Shown: positions 55,840 to 64,000 of the stretch, piece after piece
How positions within the stretch are numbered: position 1 is the first letter of the stretch
Layout of the letters: each line of letters opens with the position of its first letter
DNA from: Deroplatys truncata
Lineage: Eukaryota; Arthropoda; Insecta; Mantodea; Mantidae
Direction of reading: 5' to 3'
Assembly: GCA_030765065.1 (NCBI GenBank)
Contig: CM060990.1
Location: 668,514,118 to 668,578,117 of the forward strand
Length of the DNA: 64,000 nt
The notes under the pieces: model-generated
What the model was told of the DNA's origin: nothing
Database searches by the model: none
The model's input: the letters and a program-made list of their open reading frames with translations, nothing else
Program-made: the position numbers and the translations under genes

Positions 55840-57368
55840 ATCTAAATAAATATGTGAAAGATTCCTTTAACTATCTTAAGTACTCTTTAGTGAAATTCCT
55901 AAATTATGCAATTTTAAAACAAATTAATTTCTTGGGTTTTCCAATAGGCTAATACAGATGGACTCATGTGGTTGATAGGTCATGACCAGGCAGAGCAGTT
56001 TTAGTAAGTAAACCATCAATTAGGAAAGCACCGAGTTTGGTGGCGAGAGAAGGTGGAAGCGCTTATGACCTTGCAGTGTTCTCTGTAAACAAATACGATA
56101 AACAGTTGAAGGCAGTAGATCCTTCTTCGACAGCAGGTTGACTAGAATTAAGTAGTGGGGGGGAATGTATATTTAGCTATTGATAGTGTGCAATAAAGTT
56201 ACTTCATGATTTAATTAAAACATTAATATAGAGAAATTTAGCTTACACTGTCTTTTCTTTTAGACCGAAAACAATACATTTTTAAAGTGATATCCACTCT
56301 TATTAGCATATGACACAGATCCTCAAAAAATTCCGATCCATAGTTTGAAGCTAAAGAGTTTGAAGGTCCACTTTACTCATTGTTTCTTTCTAATAATGTC
56401 ACATTTCCTTGTGTTTCATTAAACTACACGTTGCTTAACATGGTGTTTTAAATGTCCTTTGAGCTCTAATGTTCCAACTGATGGTTTCTCTATTGTGCTG
56501 AAGTGTTCCATGCCAAATTCCACTAAATAGTGATGATGTTTTTGATGTATGAACTCTTCTTTACCTTAGAAATTTTGCTACAGTTCTCCACTAGTCTATA
56601 TATGCATCGAATAAATGGAACAGTCGCAACGAAACCCTCTTTTGTGTTGGAGAGGAGAGTGTTCATCACAGTACCTAATGTCATCTGTACTCCGTGCGGT
56701 AACACTAAGATCTGTTTACTCACTAAAACCCCTCTACCAGGTCATGACTCAGAACATAAACAATTTTAATTGTCATTTAATCCTAGTTAGATTTTTTATA
56801 AGCTAAATATATTACCACATTGATTTAATTCAAAGAAAAAGTACTGCCATGTTGAATGGGTCCTCAAAGAAAATTCTAGATATTTCTGATACAACACGCG
56901 TTTAAATTTCTTCCAGGATCAATCATATTAAATTCCACATAGGTGCATGTTACATGAAAAATGTTACAAAAACGAATGTAAAATATTTCCTGTATTATTT
57001 TGGAATGGCATTTTATAAACTGAAGGAATATAAATAGCATGGGGCATTTTAAACGCAGACAGAACACAATAAATACGTAATTCGAAAACACGTTTGAACG
57101 TGTAGGTAATACGGTGCTTCACGCGCGGATGGATATCGCGTGACTGTCATTGAAAGCTTATCACATAAAAGTGACATCAATTATTAAGTAATTATTACAC
57201 GTTTTTAATTTATAAACATTTGAAATGATTTCAAAATGTCACGTGCGTATTCCCTCAACGTACAAATTGAAAACCTTATAAGAAAATCGTATGTATGCCA
57301 TCGACATTACTTTCTCCACTCAAGTTTCTAAAACTATTCATGCAAAAGCTTAAACTTCTGTCTAATTT
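55840..57368. other. AT-rich, no recognisable feature
   Basis: Nothing recognised. Two overlapping short frames near 56530-56806 appear fortuitous. Confidence 0.5.
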
Positions 57369-57369
57369 T

Positions 57370-57946
57370 TGATAATCGAGATAAACATCATTACACATTT
57401 ACACATTTTATTGTAGGTATAAGGATACACTTAGATCGCTACTTGTGATAGCTTTGAAATTCCAAGGTCTTTGCAGAACCGAGGGAAAAAACGAATGACT
57501 TACTACTTGCAAAAAGTATGAATATTTAAAAATTCAAACCAATAACAAAGAATATTATGAAATAGTTAACGATAAAGAAAGTATTTTTGTCATAAACTGG
57601 GTGCTTTAACGACATCTACAGACTTTGCGTTGATAGATTTTGTCTATTTCTTACGGTTTATCAAACATACAAAAGTAATTCATATTGGAAAGACCTTCAC
57701 AGGCATTAAAGATGTACATATTTGTCATGTAAATACCTTAGATATACGGTATTTTAATCAAAATCGTTACAGCCATTTCTTTAGAAAATAAAGAATATCG
57801 AAATGTTTCTACATAAAGTTTTCTAAACACACATTAACATTTTCTAAAATCTTTTTGATATATACGGCCTCTAGGGAGGTATTTCCACTCTCGAAATCGA
57901 ATTTTTGGGTGGAATACAAAACCTCTTCTTACCTACTATAAGAATA
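57370..57946 (-). repeat. dispersed repeat family C, reversed (C7)
   Basis: On the minus strand it carries the GGTGGAATACAAAA-type opening in reverse order, ACGGTATTTTAATCAAAATC and GATGTTTATCTCGATTATC landmarks of family C, with internal gaps relative to C6. It is followed directly by the SINE-1 array. Confidence 0.65.
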
Positions 57947-57959
57947 TGGTAAAAAGGTG

Positions 57960-58240
57960 TCGTCCTCAGTGGTGTAGTGGTTACAATACTAGCCTCTAGT
58001 TCCCGAGGTCGCGGGTTCAAACTCGACGGAGGGCAATACTTTTTTCCGGCGTAAAAAACCCTTAGCAGGGCTTCCTTCGGAAGTGAAGTAAAGCCGGTGG
58101 TCTCGTGTCGTAGATTTCGGTCAGGCAAAAGAACCTCAAGCTTGATAAGGAGGCCTCAAAGCAAAATTACCGGTCTTTCACGCCCAATAGAGAATGGAAC
58201 GCTAATGACCACAGCAGTGAAAAAGCGTCGATAAAAAAAA
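57960..58240 (+). mobile_element. SINE-1, unit 1 of a trimer
   Basis: Complete head (GTGGTGTAGTGGTTACAATA, GGGTTCAAACTCGACGGAGG) and body. It ends in a poly-A-like stretch at about 58230-58240. Preceded by TGGTAAAAAGGTG (57947-57959). Confidence 0.9.
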
Positions 58241-58254
58241 TGGTAGAAAAAGTG

Positions 58255-58526
58255 TCATGCTCCGTGGTGTAGTGGTTAAAATGCTGGTCTCTAGCTTCCA
58301 AGGTCGCGGGTTCAAACCCCGCAGAGGGCAATTAACTTTTTCCGGCGTAAAAATCCTTAGCATGGCCTCCTTCGGAAGGAAAGTAAAGCCGGTGATCCCG
58401 TGTCGTAAATTAACGGCACATAAAATAACTTCAAGCCTCATAAAAAGTTCTCTAAGCAAAATTACCGGTCTTTCACGCCCAATATAGAACGGGATGCTAA
58501 TAACAACAACAGTTAAAAAGAGTAGA

Positions 58527-58527
<1 letters not shown>
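58255..58527 (+). mobile_element. SINE-1, unit 2 of a trimer
   Basis: Head GTGGTGTAGTGGTTAAAATG and B box GGGTTCAAACCCCG. The 3' end runs into a (TAA)n tract instead of the usual AATTTAATTTTAATT tail. Preceded by TGGTAGAAAAAGTG (58241-58254). Confidence 0.9.

Positions 58528-58584
<57 letters not shown>
58528..58584. repeat. (TAA)n microsatellite
   Basis: About 19 TAA units forming the tail of SINE-1 unit 2. Confidence 0.95.
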
Positions 58585-58587
<3 letters not shown>

Positions 58588-58601
58588 CGGCAGAAAAAGT
58601 G

Positions 58602-58910
58602 TCTTGCTCCGTGGTGTAGAGGTTACAATGCTAGCCTCTAGTTCCCAAGGTTGCGGGTTCAAACCTGGCGGAGGGCGATAAATGTTTTCGGGCGTAAACA
58701 CCCTTATCTTGGCTTCTTTCGGAAGGGAGGCAAAGCCGGTGGTCCCCCTGTCGCAGATTTACGGCACGTAGAAGAACTTCAAGCCTCAAAAAGAGGCCTC
58801 TGAGGAAAATTAGCGGTCTTTCACACTCAATATAGACTGGGACGCTAAGGCCACTGCAGTTAAAGAGAGTCCATAAATAAAACTCAATTTAATTTCATCT
58901 AATTTTAATT
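58602..58910 (+). mobile_element. SINE-1, unit 3 of a trimer
   Basis: Head GTGGTGTAGAGGTTACAATG, B box GGGTTCAAACCTGG. Full 3' end AATTTCATCTAATTTTAATT. Preceded by GGCAGAAAAAGTG (58589-58601) and followed by TGCTAGAAAAGT (58911-58922). Confidence 0.9.
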
Positions 58911-59151
58911 TGCTAGAAAAGTAAAACTCTGAGATACCCCAAAACGAAAATTTTAGAAGTGAACAAATTATTTCAAAACAAATGAGCTGTAGGAATGTTT
59001 AATTTATTTGGAAATAATATAACTCACTTATCCTACGCTACAATCTAGAAGGAATAACGTATAGGCCATTAGATTTTCAGGTTCAAATTCCGCAACAACC
59101 GTCCTCACTGACTGAGGTTTCATCCAGGGCAAACGCCGGGGAGGTACCCTA

Positions 59152-60077
59152 AACTTTGAAGAGGAATGGTTCTTTACGTTGTTTGTTTATTTACCTCCAC
59201 GTATGGACGTCAATTTTGAAGAAGATTGTTTGTTACGTAATATGCTGCTACGTATGAGAAGCGGATTTGAAGATGTATTTTTCTTGTTACGCTCCAAGTT
59301 TAAAAAAAAATATTAACTTTGTTATTAAACTGGTTCTATAGATATTATTTATGTTTGTTTTTGCCTCGGCTGCGTCAGTCTTACTTTAGAGACATGTTTC
59401 TCTTAATCAGGGCGTGGTGCGACAAGAGTGTAGGCTTACACAGATTTTAAGTTTAAATTCACTTCTTTTTATTTACCATTGACACAAATTGAAAAGCACT
59501 ACACTGGTATCAAGAGCTGTGAGATTCTTTAATTTAATACTTGCACTTTGTTAACGCGTATACTTCGAATACGTAATATTTCTCTAGAGAACACATCTTC
59601 CATCCGGTCACTATCAAGGTCTGCAGGCAACTGAACATATTTCAACTGTCCGAACCCCTAAACGTCTGTATTTCAAGTCTCTGATTGTCTAATCCTAGTC
59701 CAATAGAATACCTGCATTTAATTAAAGTTTTATTCTGGCTGTTGATTGGTTAATTTTAAACTGTCACAAAATTTACATTATCGTTGCCCTAATCATGACT
59801 AGTGACATTTAAACTCTTAAACTCATTGCCTCAAGGTTACCTCATTGTTAGGAACTTTAAACTTATTATTCTCACAGCTCTTACATTATTAAATTACGTA
59901 ATGCATTCACATAACATTATTAAACATGTTTAAATTAATATAAGCATTTGCAATGACTGTTACATACATTTTAAAAGATAATTACATACATATTGTTTTA
60001 AGGCGGGCTGTTATTGAATTTACATATTATATAATTTAATTGAAATTATTATTCAAGTGTTAAAAATACTGCCTCCA
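59152..60077 (-). mobile_element. LTR-A, solo LTR-like element (A6)
   Basis: 926 bp with CCTA at 59148-59151 and 60078-60081. The right end is ATACTGCCTCCA; the left end begins AACTTTGAAG rather than TG, so the left boundary has mutated or is a few bases off. The tail is long, with CCACGTATGGACGTCAATTT and GCTGCTACGTATGAGAAGCG showing repeated tail units. The flanks resemble a tRNA-derived SINE (GGTTCAAATTCCG at about 59082, CAGGGCAAACGCCGGGGAGG). Confidence 0.78.
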
Positions 60078-60389
60078 CCTAGGTCTGGAATGCTTCTTTC
60101 CCAAATTTTTTCCCAATTATCGTTTCATTTCTTGTGTTATAGTGGGCACCACCTGTGGTGCCGTATATAGTAAAATGGACGTTAAACAATGAAAATAAAG
60201 CAAGTATGAGACCTAATTCAGCGAAGTGGAAGAAGAATAAGACATTTTAGTTAGCTAATTTCGATGATTGTCAACAAAGAAAAATCCAAACATTTATTAA
60301 ACGAATGCCATCTGCAACTTTTATAAACTGCTGCAATTACAGATTTAACAGCGTTGCTCTTCTAACGCGGTCTGCGAAAACGATTTCCC

Positions 60390-61330
60390 TGCTCAGACCT
60401 CGCCGATTTCCTTACATACTTTGAAACAGACGTACGTAGTTAAAGCCTTAAAAACCACTTTACTTTTCGCGCGAGCTGTACCAGGGAGGATAGTGTCTAC
60501 AGAAACGGGGGTAGCCTGTGTCATATACATGGAGCTAGCTGTGGTGGTAGTCGTAGTAGTCGTGATGGTTGTGGTGGTAGCTGGATCCAACCTCGAGCCA
60601 AGCTTCTCTGCCTTTACCCTGCCCTAGCCGCCAATTCACTCCAATTGTGTAGCGAAATTTCTGCACATTGTGTTAAGATAATGACTACACAAGTGTCGCA
60701 TATATTTCACAAATTGCATCCCCCCTTTCTCCGCTCCTCCACTTCCATCTCGCCCCACACACACGCTAGCAGCCTGTGTTCTTCACAAGTCCTGATAATG
60801 GTGACCCCCGCCCGTACGTAATTCGAACAAATGACGCAGGGCGAACGGCACCCAAATTAGATTCCCTTTCCAATAAGGGTCGGACTCAGGGACCCCGGCC
60901 TGCAACTTGTAATTCAATAACTGCCCTCATTTTAGGACTTGGGTAACATGTGTGGGGGTCTTTCTGGACTATTGATCCGGGATACGTTGAGGAAAGCTAG
61001 AGGAGGGCGAGGAGGTGGTTCAAAAGAGAGGCAGCAGTAGCTAGTCTCTTCCAACCTCCCCCATCCCCCCAAAACTCTTCTCCTTTCCCTTTGCTTCTCG
61101 TTTCCTTTCTCTCCGCTTCCATCTCGGACTTTCGAGGCGAACCAAGCGTCGGCTAGGAGGAGGTGGTGGCGGCGGTGGTGGCGGCAGTTCAGTGGTGACA
61201 TCTCGCGGCGTCACGCGGAACCAGGCTACTGCCCAACTGCGCTCCCTCACACACACGGAAAATCCTGGGGCCGGAGTAAGTAAAGTCGCTACGTCTTGGA
61301 CATAGAGCACCACAGATGTTCTATCTTCTT
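60390..61330. other. GC-richer block with CpGs and triplet runs
   Basis: Stands out from the AT-rich background. Contains a GTGGTGGTAGTCGTAGTAGT run at about 60541, a GGTGGTGGCGGCGGTGGTGG run at about 61162 and CT-rich tracts. It may be unique genomic sequence such as a promoter or first exon, but I find no recognisable protein on either strand. Confidence 0.35.
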
Positions 61331-61566
61331 CCTGGGGATTTGATTAGGGGACGTTGGAGAGCACAAAATTCAACACCTTCAAATATGTCAACAAACTATT
61401 ATAACTATCCCATTCAAAGTTCCATTTATGCTCAGAAATTCTGTTGACTTAAATGCTCTTTCATTGGTGTAGTATGCATATATACACTCACGTGCATAAA
61501 AAGTGATCTATTTCCCTACCTCCGGATAGAGCTTTACCCTCCGTAAGGTTTCCAACCAGCAGGTAT

Positions 61567-62732
61567 CAAATTAATTGAGTTTTATTTATGCACGCTCTTT
61601 AATTACTATGGTTCTTAGCGTCCCATTCTATATTGGGCGTGAAAGACAGGAAATTTTGCTCAGGAGCCTCTACCACTTGAAGTTCTTTTTGAAAAAGGTA
61701 TTTTGTTGTATTATAGTTCAACTGTTGGGGACTCGAACTTGTAATAGTTGCAACCGCGCGTATAGTAAACACTTTCCGGTAGCCTTCGCCCCAAATGTAT
61801 TTTTACTGTTTCTTTAAATATTATATATTTATGTTTACCTCGGCTGCGCCAGTATTAATGTTAGAGACACGTTTCTCTTAGCAGGGTTGTGATGCGACAA
61901 GAATGTAGGCTTACACAGATTATAATTTTACTTCACTCCTTTTATTAATACTTGATACGATTTAAATAACAATTCACTGATATAGAGAGCTGCGAGATTC
62001 ATTTTATTAATTAATTACACTTTTTAACACGTAAACTTATCTTTCGTCTCACACGAATACATATTAGATTTCTTGAGGACACTTTTTGCGTCTGGTTAGT
62101 AACGCTGTCTGCAGGCAACTGACTTCTGAATTTGTAAATGTTTCTCCTTTTCAGTTTCTGATTGGCTAATCCTGGTCCAATAGAATACCTTCATTTAACT
62201 AAAGCTTTTTCTGGTTGTTGATTGGCTATTTTATAAACTGTCACTAAAATTACATTATTGCTGCTCCAATAATGACTAGTAGCATTTAAACTTTCAAATT
62301 CATTATTGCTTCAAGGTTAACTCATTGTTAGCAACTTTTAACCTATTATTCTCACAGCTCCTACATTATTAAATTACGTAATACATTCATATAACATTAT
62401 TACACATGGATACAATAATATAAACATTTACAATGACTGTAATATACACTTTTTAGATATTGTTACATACACATATTGCTTTGAGGCGGTCTGTTATTGA
62501 ATTTATATATAATATAATATAATTAGACTGAAATTATTTAAGTGTAAGAAATACTGCCTCATTTTACGTGCCATAAATCTACGATAGGAACCACCGGCTT
62601 TACTTCCCTTCCTAAGGAAGCCATGCTAAGGATATTTACGCCCCAAAAAAACCATCGCACTCCACCGGGTTTCAACCTGCGATCTCGGGAACTAGATGCT
62701 AGTATGGTACCACTAGACCACGGAGGATGACA
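61567..62732 (-). mobile_element. SINE-1, reversed, split by LTR-A7
   Basis: The 3' part lies at 61567-61689 (TGAGTTTTATTTATGCACGC, GGGCGTGAAAGACAGG). The 5' part lies at 62562-62732 (ACGTGCCATAAATCTACG, CACCGGGTTTCAACCTGCGA, ACCACGGAGGATGA). Approximate target duplication AGCAGGTAT (61558-61566) and AGCCGGTAT (62733-62741). Confidence 0.87.
61690..62561 (-). mobile_element. LTR-A, solo LTR-like element (A7)
   Basis: 872 bp, the shortest A copy, with TTTT at 61686-61689 and 62562-62565. Left end TGAAAAAGGTATTTTGTTG, right end ATACTGCCTCA. The body matches A1 and A2. Confidence 0.88.
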
Positions 62733-62744
62733 AGCCGGTATAAG

Positions 62745-63300
62745 TTCTCTATATGACTTGCCTTTAAAACAATTCAGAAACACAAAAACGAACCAATGAA
62801 CGATATTATAATCGATTTTAAATGAAGGGATGGCTCGGATACCGCCTCTACACCGCGAGTGATACACAAAGAAAGCAAATCAATACAGCATAATAAGCCT
62901 TCAAGAGGAAGAGTTAAGAATTATTTGGATGTGTGGTTAAACCGGATGATAACTATGACATTTATATGAGAGCTATCATCAGCGACATTATTTCTAGATT
63001 TTTAGTATTTTACGTTTTATTTTGCGCCAAAATTAAATGAAGCGTTGCCGTAAAGGTATTCCGCTATTTAGAACATAGACCGCTGACTTGCAATGTTACT
63101 ATTAGGCAGTTCGGCCATATTTTGGTAGAGGTGAAGTACCCTGCCAATCCAGTGGCTAGAAATATACTCAAGGAACAAAGGTGGTCACGCTGTTAGAGGG
63201 TGGGGTCAGATTTGCCAGTACCAAAATAAACAACTGCGTTCCATCAAGGACAACTCTTATGGGCTTCAGTAGATACACATTGCTATTTTAGTTATGGTGC
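62745..63300. other. no recognisable feature
   Basis: Nothing recognised. Confidence 0.45.
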
Positions 63301-63303
63301 ATT

Positions 63304-63732
63304 GGAAAGGTAGAATCAGATGACTGAAAAATTCAATGCCATAGCCGGGATTTCAACCACGGATCTCCCGGTTTCCGTCCGGTTGCTCTAACCACTGAGC
63401 TACCATGGCAACATGCCGACACGAAATTAAATTCTCCAACTGATTCGCATTTTTCCCTGTAAACCACAAGATCTCAAATTGTATTGAGATGTCATACCCC
63501 AATGGCGACTTACATTCTTTATAAGTACTTAAGTCCCGGGCTTTATAGTTACAATTTGACGTCTCCTTGTGGTTTACCGGGAAAAATGCGAATCAGTTGG
63601 AGAATTTAATGTTATTTCGGCATGTTGCCATGGTAGCTCAGTGGTTAGAGCAACCGGACGTAGACCGGGAGATCCGTGGTTCAAATCCCGGCTATGGCAT
63701 TGAACTTTTCAGTCATCTGATTCTACCTTTCC
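63304..63732. mobile_element. foldback element with a tRNA-like sequence in each arm
   Basis: Two inverted arms of about 180 bp (63304-63483 and 63550-63732) enclose a 66-bp spacer. Each arm carries a 73-nt tRNA-like sequence, at 63337-63409 (minus) and 63627-63699 (plus). Both have a seven-pair acceptor stem GCCATGG/CTATGGC, a good D arm and a good anticodon stem, but a T stem with two mismatches. Either a tRNA-derived SINE pair in inverted orientation or a foldback transposon that captured one. Confidence 0.75.
63627..63699 (+). tRNA. tRNA-like sequence (GTA anticodon position), probably SINE-derived
   Basis: Cloverleaf elements: GCCATGG acceptor, GCTC-AGTGGTTA-GAGC D arm, CCGG-ACGTAGA-CCGG anticodon arm giving GTA. 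The T arm CGTGG-TTCAAAT-CCCGG has two mismatched pairs. No T-run terminator follows closely. The inverted partner at 63337-63409 reads GGA in the same position. A functional tRNA-Tyr is unlikely. Confidence 0.3.
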
Positions 63733-64000
63733 AACCCTGTCCAACACACGGCTTGTGTGAAAGAACAATTAATTCCATTATGGTGCATTGTTTTGGGAGG
63801 TCATTCGTATGCAAAAAATATTCTTACTTTTCTTAAAGGGTCGTTAAGCATCATTTTTGGTCACTCGCCTTCATCTCATAAACCACTCTTTATTAAACTC
63901 AGTATTTTAACTTTGCAATCAGTGTTTATGCTCTCAAGTTACATATTAAAAACAACATTGATAGATAAATAGAGTGCTCGATTATGCACAATTATTTGAC

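Noticed and set aside
60421..60627. Valine-rich or threonine-rich short frames on both strands
   Set aside because: They are produced by the GTGGTGGTAGTCG triplet run. No domain, signal or partner exon is visible.
61041..61313. 90-residue minus-strand frame with a proline run
   Set aside because: The proline run is the complement of a GGTGGC triplet repeat and the rest resembles no family. Kept only as part of a GC-rich block.
1..64000. CRISPR arrays, bacterial operons, phage or plasmid features
   Set aside because: Composition, SINEs, LINEs and intron-like signals are eukaryotic. No regularly spaced short repeats of the CRISPR type were seen.

Overview
This is a eukaryotic, AT-rich, repeat-saturated window with no convincing intact host protein gene. 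Several features point to an arthropod, most likely an insect with a large genome: Tc1/mariner-type transposases, a Penelope-like retroelement, tRNA-derived SINEs, non-LTR retrotransposon fragments and many LTR-like elements with 4-bp target duplications. A polyneopteran such as an orthopteran is a guess, not shown by the sequence. The only long intact reading frame of recognisable function is a 322-residue Tc1-type transposase at 16154-17122. Every other coding stretch I recognise is truncated, frameshifted or split.

Layout. 1-4770: a SINE with a perfect 14-bp target duplication, a dead Tc1 copy (1302-2549) and an unclassified ~0.85-kb repeat (family C). 4770-9690: a Penelope-like element split by a Tc1 derivative (5422-6454), an LTR-A copy (7500-8433) and an LTR-B copy (8536-9394). 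11283-12297: LTR-A. 14165-19180: family C copies carrying SINEs, the intact Tc1 and a mariner-type MITE. 21500-23600: a promoter/exon-like stretch cut by a second HTH-only Tc1 derivative, then a SINE. 23656-24896 and 29700-30960: dead mariner-like elements. 27030-29275: a second Penelope 5' fragment, LTR-A and LTR-B. 32185-41600: SINEs, LTR-A, a deleted mariner with a flipped end segment, an initiator-Met tRNA-like gene, family C and a LINE fragment. 41878-48721: LTR-A, a LINE 3' end, a GC-rich duplicated block, a 206-bp tandem array and a hAT-like element. 48775-51290: SINEs including a three-level nest. 53335-64000: SINE, Harbinger-like element, family C, a SINE trimer, two LTR-A copies, a GC-rich block and a tRNA-like foldback.

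The strongest theme is layered insertion. In many places the pre-insertion site can be read exactly from target duplications: TA for Tc1, 4 bp for the LTR-like elements and 11-14 bp for SINEs. That gives a relative order of activity: Penelope and SINE-G oldest, then SINE-1, then LTR-A/LTR-B. Ten LTR-like copies share the end TGAGGCAGTATTT, and none has an internal coding region here. I saw no CRISPR, operon or defence-like system, and nothing I can honestly call a new multi-gene system. The most unusual observations are the two-subfamily solo LTR-like population with a mobile, repeat-variable 3' tail, the HTH-only Tc1 derivative found twice with the same missing domain, and the inverted subterminal segment in the 37077-37872 element.
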